Below are positions 1 through 11,986 of a DNA stretch of 64,000 bases, piece after piece (the first letter of the stretch is position 1; every line of letters starts with the position of its first letter). The stretch covers positions 132,915-196,914 of the forward strand of contig NZ_KE384002.1 in assembly GCF_000423305.1 (NCBI RefSeq), in the 5' to 3' direction. The notes below the pieces were generated by a model that had not been told where the DNA came from, searched no databases, and worked only from the letters and a program-made list of their open reading frames with translations. Source of the stretch: Legionella moravica DSM 19234. Lineage in GTDB: Bacteria; Pseudomonadota; Gammaproteobacteria; Legionellales; Legionellaceae. A program made the position numbers and the translations under genes.

Positions 1-164
1 ATTATTTTTTGTGTATTTTTCATTCTAACACATTGCTTTTGAATGATGTAACCCTATTTTTTTTTATAAATGAACTTTTTTTTAATTCAAACGCAATTAA
101 AAACCACATTTTTTTTTTAACCAGTATATACTTCTAAATTCAGACTAAAATTGGAAATGAGAGC

Positions 165-962
165 ATGCCTGAAAATTGGGTTGTAATTAATAATCTGACC
201 TTTACCCGGGATAACCGCTACATTTTTGATGGCATAGATATGGTGGTGAAGCAGGGAAAAATTACTGCTATCATGGGTCCAAGCGGTTCTGGAAAAACTA
301 CCTTGCTCAGGTTGATCGGTGCCCAATTAACACCTGACAATGGTGAGGTGTTCGTACACGGTCAAAACATACATCAGCTTTCTCGTTCAGCGTTGTATGA
401 GGCAAGGCGTAATATGGGCCTGCTCTTTCAGAGCAGTGCACTTTTTACTCATCTTTCTGTATTTGACAATGTGGCTTTTCCTTTGAGAGAACATACTCAA
501 TTAAACTTTTCCATGTTGCGTGATATAGTGTTAATGAAGCTCGAAGCAGTCGGTTTGCGAGGTGCAGCGAATTTAATGCCAGCCCAGTTATCTGGCGGAA
601 TGGCAAGGCGTGTGGCACTGGCAAGAACTATAGCGCTTGACCCTGAGCTGATGATGTATGATGAACCTTTTACAGGACAGGATCCAATTTCAATGGGGGT
701 TTTGGTGCGTTTAATAAAACGGCTGAATCAGTTGTTACACACCACAACCATAATTGTATCTCATGATGTTGAAGAAACCTGTTCAATAGCGGATTATATT
801 TATTTGATTTCAGGCGGAAAAATTATTGGTCAGGGAACTCCTGATGAGTTAATTCAATCTGCAGAACCGCAAGTTAAGCAGTTTATGCATGGTGAAGCGG
901 ATGGAGCTGTTCCATTCCATTATCCTGCCAGACCTTATACAGAGGAGTTATTAGATGCTTGA
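165..962 (+). CDS. mlaF: MlaF, ABC transporter ATPase of the Mla phospholipid pathway
   Basis: This is the cytoplasmic ATPase of the MlaFEDB complex, which moves phospholipids between the inner membrane and the periplasmic carrier MlaC and so maintains outer-membrane lipid asymmetry. The 265-residue protein has a Walker A motif GPSGSGKT at residues 38-45, the ABC signature LSGGMARR near residue 140, a Walker B ending MMYDEPF, and an H-loop SHDVEET. The length matches the Escherichia coli protein. It is first in a tight operon and overlaps mlaE by 8 bp, which suggests translational coupling. The start follows a weak GAG-type ribosome site. Confidence 0.95.
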   Translation: MPENWVVINNLTFTRDNRYIFDGIDMVVKQGKITAIMGPSGSGKTTLLRLIGAQLTPDNGEVFVHGQNIHQLSRSALYEARRNMGLLFQSSALFTHLSVFDNVAFPLREHTQLNFSMLRDIVLMKLEAVGLRGAANLMPAQLSGGMARRVALARTIALDPELMMYDEPFTGQDPISMGVLVRLIKRLNQLLHTTTIIVSHDVEETCSIADYIYLISGGKIIGQGTPDELIQSAEPQVKQFMHGEADGAVPFHYPARPYTEELLDA

Positions 963-1737
963 TTCAATCGCGCGTCTTGGTAATCGTGGTATACAGGTAT
1001 TAAGTACTATTGGTAATTCAGGATTTTTTTTATTTACCATGTTGTTCAGAAAGCCTAATATACCTAAATTATGGCCTTTGTTGCGTCAGCAACTTCATTT
1101 TGTTGGCGTGTTGTCCTGTTTGATTATTGTCGTATCGGCCTTATTCATCGGTATGGTTGTTGGATTGCAAGGATACAATACTTTGCAAAAATTCGGCGCT
1201 GCCAGCCAGCTGGGACAATTGCTGGCATTAAGCATTGCACGAGAATTAGGACCAGTAATCAGTGCCTTGTTGTTTGCAGGACGGGCTGGTTCAGCTTTGA
1301 CTGCCGAAATTGGCTTGATGAAAGCAACAGAGCAGTTATCCAGCATGGATATGATGGGTGTTGATCCACTGGGCAGAGTGATTTATCCACGTTTTATGGC
1401 AGGTTTTATTGCTTTACCCGTACTTGCATTAATTTTTTCTGCAGTAGCGATTTATGGCGGGTATTTTATCGGGGTACATTGGCTGGGTGTGGATGACGGC
1501 AGTTTTTGGTCCAATATGCAGGCAGCGGTTAATTTTCGTATTGATATTTTTAGTGGAATCATCAAGAGTTTCGTTTTTGCTTTTGTAGTGACCTGGATAG
1601 CAGTTTTCCAGGGATTTGAGTGTGTGCCAACAGCGGAGGGCATTAGTCAGGCGACGACTAAGACCGTAGTTTATTCATCGCTTGCTGTTTTAGGGCTCGA
1701 TTTTTTGTTGACTGCAATGATGATTGGAGATTGGTAA
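955..1737 (+). CDS. mlaE: MlaE, inner-membrane permease of the Mla complex
   Basis: This is the MlaE/YrbE permease that pairs with MlaF in the inner membrane. The 260 residues hold several hydrophobic segments and the conserved core [23 protein letters not shown], abbreviated here as RELGPV followed by AGRAGSA, typical of the family. The family also includes the permease partners of MCE proteins and plant TGD1. It overlaps mlaF and is followed directly by mlaD with no gap, so the three are co-translated. Confidence 0.95.
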   Translation: MLDSIARLGNRGIQVLSTIGNSGFFLFTMLFRKPNIPKLWPLLRQQLHFVGVLSCLIIVVSALFIGMVVGLQGYNTLQKFGAASQLGQLLALSIARELGPVISALLFAGRAGSALTAEIGLMKATEQLSSMDMMGVDPLGRVIYPRFMAGFIALPVLALIFSAVAIYGGYFIGVHWLGVDDGSFWSNMQAAVNFRIDIFSGIIKSFVFAFVVTWIAVFQGFECVPTAEGISQATTKTVVYSSLAVLGLDFLLTAMMIGDW

Positions 1738-2214
1738 ATGAAAAAGCAACGTTATGTAGACATAAGTGTAGGAATATTTATGTTGCTTGGCCTATTGGCA
1801 TTATTGGTAATGGCAATGAAAGTCAGCAGTTTTAATGATTTTATCTCTCAGAAAGGATATCAGGTCACAGCAGATTTTACTGATATCGGTGGCTTAAAGG
1901 TAAGGGCTCCAGTTACGGTCGCTGGCGTACGAATTGGTGAAGTGAGTCGAATTGAGTTGCAGCCAGGTGAGCTTAATGCCAGGGTTACCATGACTCTGAG
2001 AAGTGATAAAAGGATACCGTATGAGGATTCTTCTGCGCGAATTTTGACCGAGGGCTTGCTTGGTTCCAATTATATTAGTATTGTTCCGGGTTTTGAAGAT
2101 GAGGACAGTAATGATCATCCGTATTTGCGGCAAGGGGATGTGATTGCTAAAACTCAGGAAGCGATTATTCTTGAGAATCTTATAGGCCAATTATTATTTA
2201 ATATCAAGAAATAG
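1738..2214 (+). CDS. mlaD: MlaD, MCE-domain lipid-binding protein
   Basis: This is an MCE-domain protein anchored in the inner membrane by one N-terminal helix (about residues 8-28). In E. coli MlaD forms a hexameric ring on MlaE through which lipid passes. The MCE domain covers about residues 35-115, with the family pattern ...DIGGLKVRAPVTVAGVRIG. At 158 residues it is a little shorter than the E. coli protein (183), with the missing part in the C-terminal tail. It starts immediately after the mlaE stop. Confidence 0.93.
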   Translation: MKKQRYVDISVGIFMLLGLLALLVMAMKVSSFNDFISQKGYQVTADFTDIGGLKVRAPVTVAGVRIGEVSRIELQPGELNARVTMTLRSDKRIPYEDSSARILTEGLLGSNYISIVPGFEDEDSNDHPYLRQGDVIAKTQEAIILENLIGQLLFNIKK

Positions 2215-2221
2215 GTGAACC

Positions 2222-2830
2222 ATGAGAGCATTTAAAACCCTTTTATTAGTTGCTTGTATGTCCTTATCTCAAATGATGGCGGCACAGACATCTCCAGTAC
2301 CTATGCTGGAACGAGCTGCTAATGATATTATCGCTACTCTCAAGGAAAACAAGTCAAGTTTGAAGAGCAATCCTTCTATTATTTATAAAGCAGTGGAAAT
2401 GCATTTGCTACCAAATGTTGATGTAGCTGGTATGTCCCGATCCGTTTTAGGCCGTCAGGCATGGAATAAGGCAACACCATCTGAGCGCGCTGAGTTTTCC
2501 AAAGCGTTCACCCGATTGGTTATACGCACATACTCCAGCCCACTGGCTGAATATTCAGATGAAACCATCCAGTTTTTGCCTTTGCGCGGTTCATTGGACA
2601 GTCGTTTCATTAGGGTAAATAGTGTGATAGTTCGTTCCAAGGGACAAAATATTCCTTTAAGCTACAGTCTGGTTTCAAAAAATGGATATTGGAAAATTTA
2701 TGACATAAGCGTTGAAGGAGTGAGTTTGTTACAGAGCTTTCGATCTCAATTCGCTCAAGCACTGCAACATTCCAGCATTAATGAAGTGATTAGTGAAATG
2801 CAGAAAAAACAAGTGAAGAAGGCTTCATAA
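2222..2830 (+). CDS. mlaC: MlaC, periplasmic phospholipid carrier
   Basis: This is the periplasmic shuttle that carries phospholipid between the outer-membrane MlaA complex and MlaFEDB. The 202-residue product starts with a signal peptide (MRAFKTLLLVACMSLSQMMA, cleavage near residue 21) followed by a MlaC/Ttg2D domain, including the region LLPNVDVAGMSRSVLG and the C-terminal ISVEGVSLLQSFRSQF. It lies 7 bp after mlaD. MlaA is not in this window, as in most gammaproteobacteria. Confidence 0.93.
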   Translation: MRAFKTLLLVACMSLSQMMAAQTSPVPMLERAANDIIATLKENKSSLKSNPSIIYKAVEMHLLPNVDVAGMSRSVLGRQAWNKATPSERAEFSKAFTRLVIRTYSSPLAEYSDETIQFLPLRGSLDSRFIRVNSVIVRSKGQNIPLSYSLVSKNGYWKIYDISVEGVSLLQSFRSQFAQALQHSSINEVISEMQKKQVKKAS

Positions 2831-2832
2831 TC

Positions 2833-3114
2833 GTGGAAAAAATTAATTTTAAACCCGGTTCTGAGCTTACTTTTAAATCAGTGGTGTCTGTTCGCGCAAA
2901 GCTGTTTAAAGCGTTGATGGATGATGCCGCTACTACCTTTTGTCTTGATTTAAGTGACGTGAGGCATTGCGATAGTGCAGGCTTGGCATTACTGATAGAG
3001 GCAAGAAAATTGTGTATGCACCGCAACAAAATGTTTGAAGTGATAGGGATATCTCCAGAAACTCAGTCCTTAGCCGAATTTTGTGGAGTAAAGAGTATTT
3101 TAGAAAGTGCATGA
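2833..3114 (+). CDS. mlaB: MlaB, STAS-domain subunit of the Mla complex
   Basis: This small cytoplasmic STAS-domain protein (93 residues) binds MlaF and is needed for assembly and activity of the transporter. The STAS core LDLSDVRHCDSAGLALLIEA is visible at about residues 36-55. The likely start is a GTG two bases after the mlaC stop; no ATG precedes the STAS fold. A terminator follows at 3162-3190, which closes the operon. Confidence 0.88.
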   Translation: MEKINFKPGSELTFKSVVSVRAKLFKALMDDAATTFCLDLSDVRHCDSAGLALLIEARKLCMHRNKMFEVIGISPETQSLAEFCGVKSILESA

Positions 3115-3161
3115 ATAGAAGAACCTGAATTAGGTAAATACTCATCATCCCTAAGACCTTG

Positions 3162-3190
3162 GCCTGCCTTTCGCGCAGGCTAGTTTTTTT
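3162..3190 (+). terminator. Rho-independent terminator of the mla operon
   Basis: The stem GCCTGC (3162-3167) pairs with GCAGGC (3175-3180) across a 7-nt loop and is followed by TAG and seven T residues. It lies 48 bp after the mlaB stop and before the bolA-like gene. Confidence 0.8.
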
Positions 3191-3292
3191 GATATAAAAC
3201 CCCCTTTGGAATGACTGTATAATCCTCTTTTATATTTTTTTTTACAACTAGGGTAAAAAAATTGTATTTATTTCAATTAGTGAGCTAACTTT

Positions 3293-5554
<2,262 letters not shown>

Positions 5555-5717
5555 TTATTTACCTTATTTAAAATTCATATTTGGTCATCAAATTGGAAGA
5601 TAATAAAACAGATATACTGGATTAACACTTTTTTTATTCCTTGCTAGAACAATCTCTCTTGTGCCTGCCCTCTATAGTGGGCTAACATGTGACAATAGTT
5701 GCTAAAGGATTGTTATA

Positions 5718-6311
5718 ATGATCAATTTTAAAAGATTTCTGGTCTTTATATTTGTGCTTTGTTTTTTTTCGTTGCAGTTAAATGCGAAAGGATTACAAAA
5801 TAAAGCATTTAGAACGATCTGGCATCCAACTTATCTTGGAGAACGTCTGGATTATTGCAGTTTTGATGGAAAAGAGTGCGGTAAGGATGTTGCTAATCGT
5901 TATTGTCAAATGTTGGGCTATGATTATTCCAGTCAAAATGTCATTGCTTACAACGTAGGGTTAACAAATTATTTATCCAGCAGACTACAATGCAAAGGTT
6001 GGCGTTGCAATGGATTTATGACGATTAGTTGTGCCATCGGACTGTCACATAATCCACCCAAACCTTATCATTACCGCGAGAAAGAATTTGCATATCCTCG
6101 ATACAATGATTATCGAGTAGATTGGTGTTATGACAAGGATAAAGGTTGTGGAGCACGAGCTGCAAATTCATTCTGCAGCAGGATGGGGTATCTCCAGGCA
6201 AAACGTTTTGTTAAGGAATCTCAAATTAGTGCAACCAAATCAATTGGTAGCCAGGAACTGTGTTTTGGTAATCAGTGCAATGCATTTAAATCAATACTGT
6301 GTTATCGATGA
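5718..6311 (+). CDS. Secreted cysteine-rich protein with a duplicated six-cysteine domain
   Basis: I do not recognise a named family. The 197-residue product has a signal peptide (hydrophobic residues 7-21, cleavage near LNA). The mature part contains two repeats, at about residues 47-107 and 136-195, with identical cysteine spacing: C-x6-C-x8-C-x28-C-x4-C-x7-C. Shared positions include CG..xAN.(Y/F)C..(L/M)GY and C.G..CN.F..I.C. The spacing predicts three disulfides per repeat, so an extracytoplasmic location is likely. The gene stands alone between the NIF3-like gene and fleQ. Confidence 0.75.
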   Translation: MINFKRFLVFIFVLCFFSLQLNAKGLQNKAFRTIWHPTYLGERLDYCSFDGKECGKDVANRYCQMLGYDYSSQNVIAYNVGLTNYLSSRLQCKGWRCNGFMTISCAIGLSHNPPKPYHYREKEFAYPRYNDYRVDWCYDKDKGCGARAANSFCSRMGYLQAKRFVKESQISATKSIGSQELCFGNQCNAFKSILCYR

Positions 6312-6397
6312 TCCTATCATCTTAAGGGTCATGGAACATGTCATCCCGAATACAGCATGGGATATCCTGATATTCAGTTTTTGTTTATGAAGAATGA

Positions 6398-6426
6398 ACC
6401 CCAGTTGTTCTGAAAGAACCTGGGGT
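6398..6426. other. Hairpin downstream of the cysteine-rich gene
   Basis: ACCCCAG (6398-6404) and GTTCT (6407-6411) pair with AGAAC (6415-6419) and CTGGGGT (6420-6426), giving 12 bp interrupted by a 2-nt bulge and closed by a GAA loop. No T tract follows on either strand. It could be an imperfect terminator or a relic of a palindromic repeat. Confidence 0.5.
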
Positions 6427-6585
6427 AACAGATCGGTCGTGAAGCAGAGTACATGTTTATATGCTTGAATCATTTTGATTGATGGTTTTTATGACAGTTC
6501 AGTAAATTTAATGTCAGAAGTTTGACAGTAATGAAGTAAGTATCCGATACTTAAATTAAATTATCTCAAACTTAAGGATAGGTTT

Positions 6586-8007
6586 ATGAGTGACAATGAG
6601 ACAATATACATCATTGATGAGAATGAAAATCGTTGTGACAAATTAAGAACTATATTTGACTTTTTAGGACAATCTACCGAGGTTATCAAATATAACAATT
6701 GGCAAATTATAAATAATCCTAATCCTGGAGTAATCATTCTGGGTGCTGAGCGAGAGTTCGATAAGACTATTGATGAGCTTGATGCTTTAGCCCAGCAATT
6801 TTCAAGAGTTCCAATAATTGTTATTGGTCAACAACTTAACTCCGTTCAATGCGAAGATCGGAATGTTGTTGCCTGTCTTTCTTTTCCATTCAGTTATGCT
6901 CAAATGCTTGAAGCGTTGCATCGTTGTCAAATTGCTAAAGAAGCAGTAAAACTGATTACTGCCAGCACACAAAGAATCCCTTTGTTTCGTAGTTTGGTTG
7001 GAACGAGTAAAAGCATTAGCCAGGTTCGTAAACTGATTGAGCAAGTTGCAAATACTGAGGCTAGCGTATTGATTTTAGGAGAGTCAGGAACTGGTAAGGA
7101 AGTTGTTGCTCGAAATATTCATTCTTTATCTGCACGAGCGAATAAGCCCTTTATACCGATTAATTGTGGCGCTATTCCGGGTGAATTATTAGAAAGTGAA
7201 TTATTTGGCCATGAAAAAGGCGCTTTTACCGGGGCCATTACTTCAAGACAAGGACGTTTTGAATTAGCTAATGGTGGAACTCTCTTCCTCGATGAAATTG
7301 GTGATATGCCTTTGGCCATGCAGGTAAAATTGCTTCGAGTGTTGCAGGAACGTTGTTTTGAGCGAGTGGGCTCCAATAAGAGCATTGATGTAAACGTTCG
7401 GATCATTGCTGCAACTCACCGAAATTTGGAAGTTGCCATTAAGGAAGGTAAGTTTAGAGAGGATTTATTCTACAGGCTTAATGTATTCCCTATTGAAATG
7501 CCTCCTTTGAGGAGCCGAAGTGCGGATGTGGTGCTTTTATTTAATGAACTCATTTCGCGTATTGAAGGGGAGAATAGGCCCATTGTTCGTCTAATGCCTG
7601 ATGCGATGGATGCATTATGTAATTACAGCTGGCCTGGAAACGTTCGTGAATTGGCAAATTTGGTAGAACGTTTGACCATTTTATACCCTAATGGTATTGT
7701 GTGTAAAAATGATCTACCCCAGCGCTTTCAAGGTGAATACAAACTATCCTATATGGAAATGAATTCATCTGGCTCTGAACGTGAAACCTTATTACAAATA
7801 ATCAGTCAGGATCAACCATCAAATACTGATGGGATTGATTTGAAAGAGCACTTGGTTAAAACAGAGCTTTCTTTGATAAGCCAAGCTTTAGAGGAGTCTG
7901 ACTGGGTAGTAGCTCATGCAGCAAGTTACCTCAACATGAGGCGGACAACTTTAGTTGAAAAAATGCGTAAATATGGATTGACTCGTCCGGAGAAAGAAGA
8001 GCGGTAG
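6586..8007 (+). CDS. fleQ: FleQ-type sigma-54-dependent transcriptional activator
   Basis: This is a bacterial enhancer-binding protein of 473 residues with three parts. An N-terminal receiver-like domain (residues 5-120) lacks an obvious phospho-acceptor aspartate, as in FleQ. The AAA+ domain carries Walker A GESGTGKE (165-172), the sigma-54 contact loop GAFTGA (212-217) and Walker [11 protein letters not shown] (231-240). A C-terminal Fis-type helix-turn-helix contains [20 protein letters not shown]. FleQ is the master activator of flagellar genes with RpoN, and in Pseudomonas it also binds c-di-GMP. The sigma-54 promoter at 63753-63768 could be one target. No response-regulator partner kinase lies beside it. 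Confidence 0.85.
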   Translation: MSDNETIYIIDENENRCDKLRTIFDFLGQSTEVIKYNNWQIINNPNPGVIILGAEREFDKTIDELDALAQQFSRVPIIVIGQQLNSVQCEDRNVVACLSFPFSYAQMLEALHRCQIAKEAVKLITASTQRIPLFRSLVGTSKSISQVRKLIEQVANTEASVLILGESGTGKEVVARNIHSLSARANKPFIPINCGAIPGELLESELFGHEKGAFTGAITSRQGRFELANGGTLFLDEIGDMPLAMQVKLLRVLQERCFERVGSNKSIDVNVRIIAATHRNLEVAIKEGKFREDLFYRLNVFPIEMPPLRSRSADVVLLFNELISRIEGENRPIVRLMPDAMDALCNYSWPGNVRELANLVERLTILYPNGIVCKNDLPQRFQGEYKLSYMEMNSSGSERETLLQIISQDQPSNTDGIDLKEHLVKTELSLISQALEESDWVVAHAASYLNMRRTTLVEKMRKYGLTRPEKEER

Positions 8008-8383
8008 GCTCATTATATTTTATCTTGGACTGGCTCAAACTCAGTAAGAGATTAATGAAAAAAATGTATATTATCTGAGATTTGAATAGACCCCGCGGTC
8101 TTCATTTGCTGAATTATCTCATGGCATAGTTCATTTCATTTTGGATTACTATATTGGATAAGATCCATTTTCCACGATCGCTTCCAGGCAAAACCAAGAG
8201 CTATTGAGTCGTTTCTAGTTTTCTTAAGCACTATTGGCTACGTAGGAGTAGTCCTCGCGAGATAAACTTGAAAATAAATTGGAAGAACACGTTGCATGTA
8301 ATACAATCGCGTCAATAAAATACTAATGGAATAATAATTGAGTCTTTAGGGATAAAGCGAATTATCCTTTAAGAGATGTAATC
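8008..8383. other. Gene-free stretch between fleQ and the 655-residue protein gene
   Basis: I see no credible ORF or RNA gene here. The only structured feature is the inverted repeat GGATAA-N6-TTATCC at 8350-8367, immediately before the ribosome site of the next gene. Confidence 0.5.
8350..8367 (+). promoter_or_regulatory. Inverted repeat upstream of the 655-residue protein gene
   Basis: GGATAA (8350-8355) and TTATCC (8362-8367) form a 6-bp dyad separated by 6 bp; the flanks add a partly matched pair. The repeat ends 16 bp before the ATG at 8384. It could be an operator or an RNA hairpin next to the ribosome site. No matching regulator is identified. Confidence 0.3.
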
Positions 8384-10351
8384 ATGAAAATTATTCAAAT
8401 TAAACGAAGCGCCTCAGGAACGATAAAACCAGTTAAAGAGCGAGTTTATTTGCCTCGATCAGAATTTCATTGCAGATATCCTTCATTATTTGATATGACC
8501 GATCCGGTGAGATGGTCTACTTACCACAGAAGTGATTTTAAAAAAATCGAAGGAACAACTAAAGACCTGTTTAAATTTCAGGGAAATCAGGAGTCAATAA
8601 CAACGGGTATGTACCCTAAAACGGGTAATTTTTACAATCCTTTCCATTTTGCAAGATATAAAAAAGCCTTAAAACCAGTAAAAAAGGCACTGGCAATTTC
8701 GGAACCTGCTATATGGTACGACAGGCTTTTGGAACAGCAAAAAAATATGGCTGCTTATGTTGTTGCTCAAGTTAATGAACGCGATCCTGACATTCTTATC
8801 AACGCAGATAATAACTACACCTGCGTATTGTTTTCTTTGCCTAAGCCCGCCGGTGAGAAAAATCCTAAAGTTTGGAGCCAATTTCTATCCGTATACCTCA
8901 TTGCATTTGCTAATATTTTGGCTGATGAGCGGGGAATTAATATTGAAATGGTGCACCGCTCGAGCTTTGGATGCTTGAGACCCTCTGTTGCAGATTGTGG
9001 TGAAAGTGTGCGTGTTAATCTTGGATTAACACCAAAACCCTATGCGGACTGTGTGATTGATGCGATCATGTTTTTGCAAAAACTGGTCAAGAACCAGAAT
9101 GCTTTTGAAATTCCATTTCACTCTGTAGCATTGACGAAGACTCTGAAAAATTATAATAAAATAAAATCGACGGAAACAAAACCAGTAGACATTCAGCTTA
9201 AAGATACCCTTTGGAATACTTTATGGGCTCCAGGTGATAGTTCAAATAAATCGTTTGCGAGTCAAATATTCAGAAAATCAGTAGTTAAGGAATGCCTGGT
9301 CGACTTGATACAAAATGCCTGTCTTGATCATCCATTAGAAGATATCTTCCAGGATAAAAAAGCTTGTAACAAGGCGTTCATAGAACCACTTAAAAAAGTG
9401 CTTCAATCCATTAAATTAAATGGCAAATCCCTTTCGATCCAACTTGATGGTGATGACTTAACATCCTATGAATGGGGGGAGGCCGAAAAAGTTCTGGACG
9501 ATGAGTTTTGGACCCTGGTAAAAGAAATGGCAGAGCTTTTGGGGGCGACAAAAAAAGAAGTTGCAACTCTTGTAAAGGAACAAAAAACAGAAGATCTCCA
9601 TTCTTGTTTTGAAGCATGGGTTGCAAATTTCATTTTTCAACCTAAAGCAGATCAATCGGTTGAGGATGGAAATGGCTCTGACTCTGATGAAGAAGGGGAG
9701 CTTGAACTTAAAGGAGAGCCTCAGACAATTCATGCAAAGAAAATAATTACCGCAACAGGGATGAGGGCAATACAACTGATTCATGCTGTCAGTAGAAAAT
9801 ACCTCCATGATACATACCAGATAGATCCCTTGTATCTAACATTCAGTGCAAGCCAAATGTATTATGAAACAGATGAAGCATTATCAAAACATCCGATTCC
9901 TGTTGATTATGTGCATGATAAACCCAAAAAAAGAGTTCAGACCAACGTCGCCTTTTTTGACGTAAATCATTGCAACACAACCCATGAGGATATGGCGGAT
10001 GAAATTGCTTTAATTGATAAAAAAGATCGGATTTGCGCCATTGATGTCACTTCAGCTACAACTCGAGAGATTCATGAAACCCTGGTGCGACTTTATGAAG
10101 AGCGGCCTAATCTTGAGATTATTTTAACAATCAGTAGTGGCTTAAAAAATGAGCAGGCAATGGGTGATTACAACCCCTATGGCACTGTACGTATTTTTTC
10201 AAAAAATCGTGAATCGCTTGATGTCATCTATGATGATTTGGTTGAGCTTGAAGAGCAAGCGGGCTATTTACACCCGAAAGAAAGTCATTTAATCAGAAAA
10301 TCTGCAAAATTAGCGGGATTGACTCCAACTAATGCGTCCATTTTATGTTAA
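8384..10351 (+). CDS. Protein of unknown function, possible Dot/Icm effector
   Basis: I recognise no catalytic family in this 655-residue protein. It has no signal peptide or membrane segment. A strongly acidic, low-complexity stretch (SDSDEEGELELKGE, about residues 431-444) separates a larger N-terminal part from a C-terminal part containing IDVTSATTREIHETL and EIILTISSGLKNEQAMGDYN. The C-terminal tail has an acidic cluster (VELEEQ) about 30 residues before a short polar end, which resembles Dot/Icm secretion tails, but that signal is weak. It is followed after 12 bp by a TPR gene, so the two probably form an operon. Lower GC than neighbours and the lack of family matches suggest accessory DNA. 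Confidence 0.6.
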   Translation: MKIIQIKRSASGTIKPVKERVYLPRSEFHCRYPSLFDMTDPVRWSTYHRSDFKKIEGTTKDLFKFQGNQESITTGMYPKTGNFYNPFHFARYKKALKPVKKALAISEPAIWYDRLLEQQKNMAAYVVAQVNERDPDILINADNNYTCVLFSLPKPAGEKNPKVWSQFLSVYLIAFANILADERGINIEMVHRSSFGCLRPSVADCGESVRVNLGLTPKPYADCVIDAIMFLQKLVKNQNAFEIPFHSVALTKTLKNYNKIKSTETKPVDIQLKDTLWNTLWAPGDSSNKSFASQIFRKSVVKECLVDLIQNACLDHPLEDIFQDKKACNKAFIEPLKKVLQSIKLNGKSLSIQLDGDDLTSYEWGEAEKVLDDEFWTLVKEMAELLGATKKEVATLVKEQKTEDLHSCFEAWVANFIFQPKADQSVEDGNGSDSDEEGELELKGEPQTIHAKKIITATGMRAIQLIHAVSRKYLHDTYQIDPLYLTFSASQMYYETDEALSKHPIPVDYVHDKPKKRVQTNVAFFDVNHCNTTHEDMADEIALIDKKDRICAIDVTSATTREIHETLVRLYEERPNLEIILTISSGLKNEQAMGDYNPYGTVRIFSKNRESLDVIYDDLVELEEQAGYLHPKESHLIRKSAKLAGLTPTNASILC

Positions 10352-10363
10352 GGAGTTGGGAAT

Positions 10364-11503
10364 ATGTTTAATTCATTTCATTTAGACGGAATAAAGGCAT
10401 TTGATGAACATAATTATGAACGTGCTAAAAATTGTTTTCTTCAAGCGATTGATAACAATCCAGAAGTACCAGAGAGCTATTTATATCTAGGAACATGTTT
10501 CTTTTTTTGCAGCGAACCAAAAAGAGCAATTTCTTCTTTAAAAAAATTTATTGAATTAAGACAAAGTAATCCAGACGAAGTAGCCAATGTGTCTCATGCG
10601 TTCGATTTATTAGGGCAATGCTATGAAATGGAACATAACAGCAAAGCCGCACTCACATGTTATGAGACGGCAACAAAAATATATCCATCTGGTGCCTCTG
10701 CCTGGAATAACATGGGTTTATTGTTTATAAAGTCCGCTGTGCATTATCTCGAAACAGACTTGGTACAGAGCGTCAAGCTGTTTCGTGCTTCCCTGGCTTT
10801 TATCACAAAAGCCTTGAGTATAAGCAGCGAAAACCCTGTTTTTTTACACAGTGTAGCAAGTTGGTATGAACAATATATTGAAGTGGTTGTGAAGGTCGTA
10901 CAAGACGAAGATGCTGTGATGAATAATGTAGCAATGAATTTTAGTTTTGCAATACACTATTACCGAAAAGCTCTAGCGGTTTGTAAAGAACATGAGGTCA
11001 CATTGAGAAACATTATCTTATCTAACCTCACTGAATGTTTGGCACAATATGGACATCATTTTTACAAAAATAATGAATACTTAAAAGCGCAAGAAATTTA
11101 TTTAGAAGCACTTCAGTTTGATCCAGAACATCTTATTGTCATTAATCAGATTGGAATGTCTCTTTTTAAACAGGATTGTTTTCCTGAAGCGCGAAAATAC
11201 TTTTCCTCTATTCTCAATAAAACAGAAGACACGCAAGAAATTGCAGATGCCTGGTTAAATATTGCTTGTACCTATAGATTAGAGAATAAGTGGGAGCAGG
11301 CTGAAGAGGCTCTTATCCAGGCTAAACAGCATGCGCCTGAGGATTCTTCCATAACTGAAGAAGAAATGAGGTTGATTGAATCAAAAAGTGCTGCGCTTCT
11401 TATATCAACACCTCAAACATTATTTGGTAGTTCAAGTTCTGCTTCTCAAGGAGCAGGATGTCAGGAGGTTTCAAAATCAAGTTGCATTTTTCAGTTAAAC
11501 TAA
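10364..11503 (+). CDS. Tetratricopeptide-repeat protein
   Basis: This 379-residue protein is built mainly of TPR-like helical pairs. Clear repeats lie at about residues 10-45 (AFDEHNYERAKNCFLQAIDN), 80-115, 220-255 (KNNEYLKAQEIYLEALQF) and 290-325. There is no signal peptide. The C-terminal tail (about residues 345-379) is Ser/Gly/Cys-rich and unlike the repeats, and a TEEEMR acidic patch precedes it, which could form a secretion tail. It is 12 bp downstream of the 655-residue gene and may act as its partner or chaperone; that is inferred from position only. Confidence 0.7.
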   Translation: MFNSFHLDGIKAFDEHNYERAKNCFLQAIDNNPEVPESYLYLGTCFFFCSEPKRAISSLKKFIELRQSNPDEVANVSHAFDLLGQCYEMEHNSKAALTCYETATKIYPSGASAWNNMGLLFIKSAVHYLETDLVQSVKLFRASLAFITKALSISSENPVFLHSVASWYEQYIEVVVKVVQDEDAVMNNVAMNFSFAIHYYRKALAVCKEHEVTLRNIILSNLTECLAQYGHHFYKNNEYLKAQEIYLEALQFDPEHLIVINQIGMSLFKQDCFPEARKYFSSILNKTEDTQEIADAWLNIACTYRLENKWEQAEEALIQAKQHAPEDSSITEEEMRLIESKSAALLISTPQTLFGSSSSASQGAGCQEVSKSSCIFQLN

Positions 11504-11632
11504 AATTATTTAAAGCATGCTTGTTTGGTCTGGAGATGAACTCTACAACCCTTTTCCCCACGCTGAGTGGGGAGGGGAAAAGCCTTTGATTGTGATTTCA
11601 GGGGATGTTAATACCAGGCCTTGGTTTTAGGA

Positions 11633-11890
11633 CTAAGGCTTATTCTCGGTGGGTTCTTCTTCAGTTTTTTCTGTTGTTTTGGCTTTTTCAGTTTTTGTCT
11701 CAGCCGCTTTTACTTCTTCAGTTTTAGTCGCTTCTTTTTTTACCTCTTCAGCAGGTGTTTCCTGTTGCTCTCTTTTTTGCTTGTAGTCTTGAATTATTTC
11801 TTCGACACTGCTTTTTATGCCTTTATACAGTTTCGTTGTCATTGAAGTTAATTCTTTAAAATCAGGCAGCTTGGATTTAAAATCGCTCAT
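11633..11890 (-). CDS. Small Lys/Glu-rich protein
   Basis: This 85-residue product has an amphipathic N-terminal half (MSDFKSKLPDFKELTSMTTK...), possibly helical, and a C-terminal half made almost entirely of K, E, T and A. I recognise no family. It is likely cytoplasmic and partly disordered or coiled. A GGAG-type ribosome site precedes the ATG. It lies between the TPR gene and sohB, on the same strand as sohB. Confidence 0.6.
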   Translation of the reverse strand: MSDFKSKLPDFKELTSMTTKLYKGIKSSVEEIIQDYKQKREQQETPAEEVKKEATKTEEVKAAETKTEKAKTTEKTEEEPTENKP

Positions 11891-11986
11891 GTTCCACTCC
11901 CTTGCAGAAAATTGTTTTATTATATAATTATATACTCATATTCAATCTTTTGTTGTTCTTCTCTTATCTATCACCGGGCTTTTAAG

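Noticed and set aside
3189..3223. Sigma-70 promoter with TATAAT at 3218-3223 before the bolA-like gene
   Set aside because: The -10 match is good but the only TTGATA-like -35 is 23 bp away, too far; the site is possible but not supported.
11621..11845. 74-residue Phe-rich ORF
   Set aside because: It is the antisense reading of the Lys/Glu-rich gene at 11633-11890.
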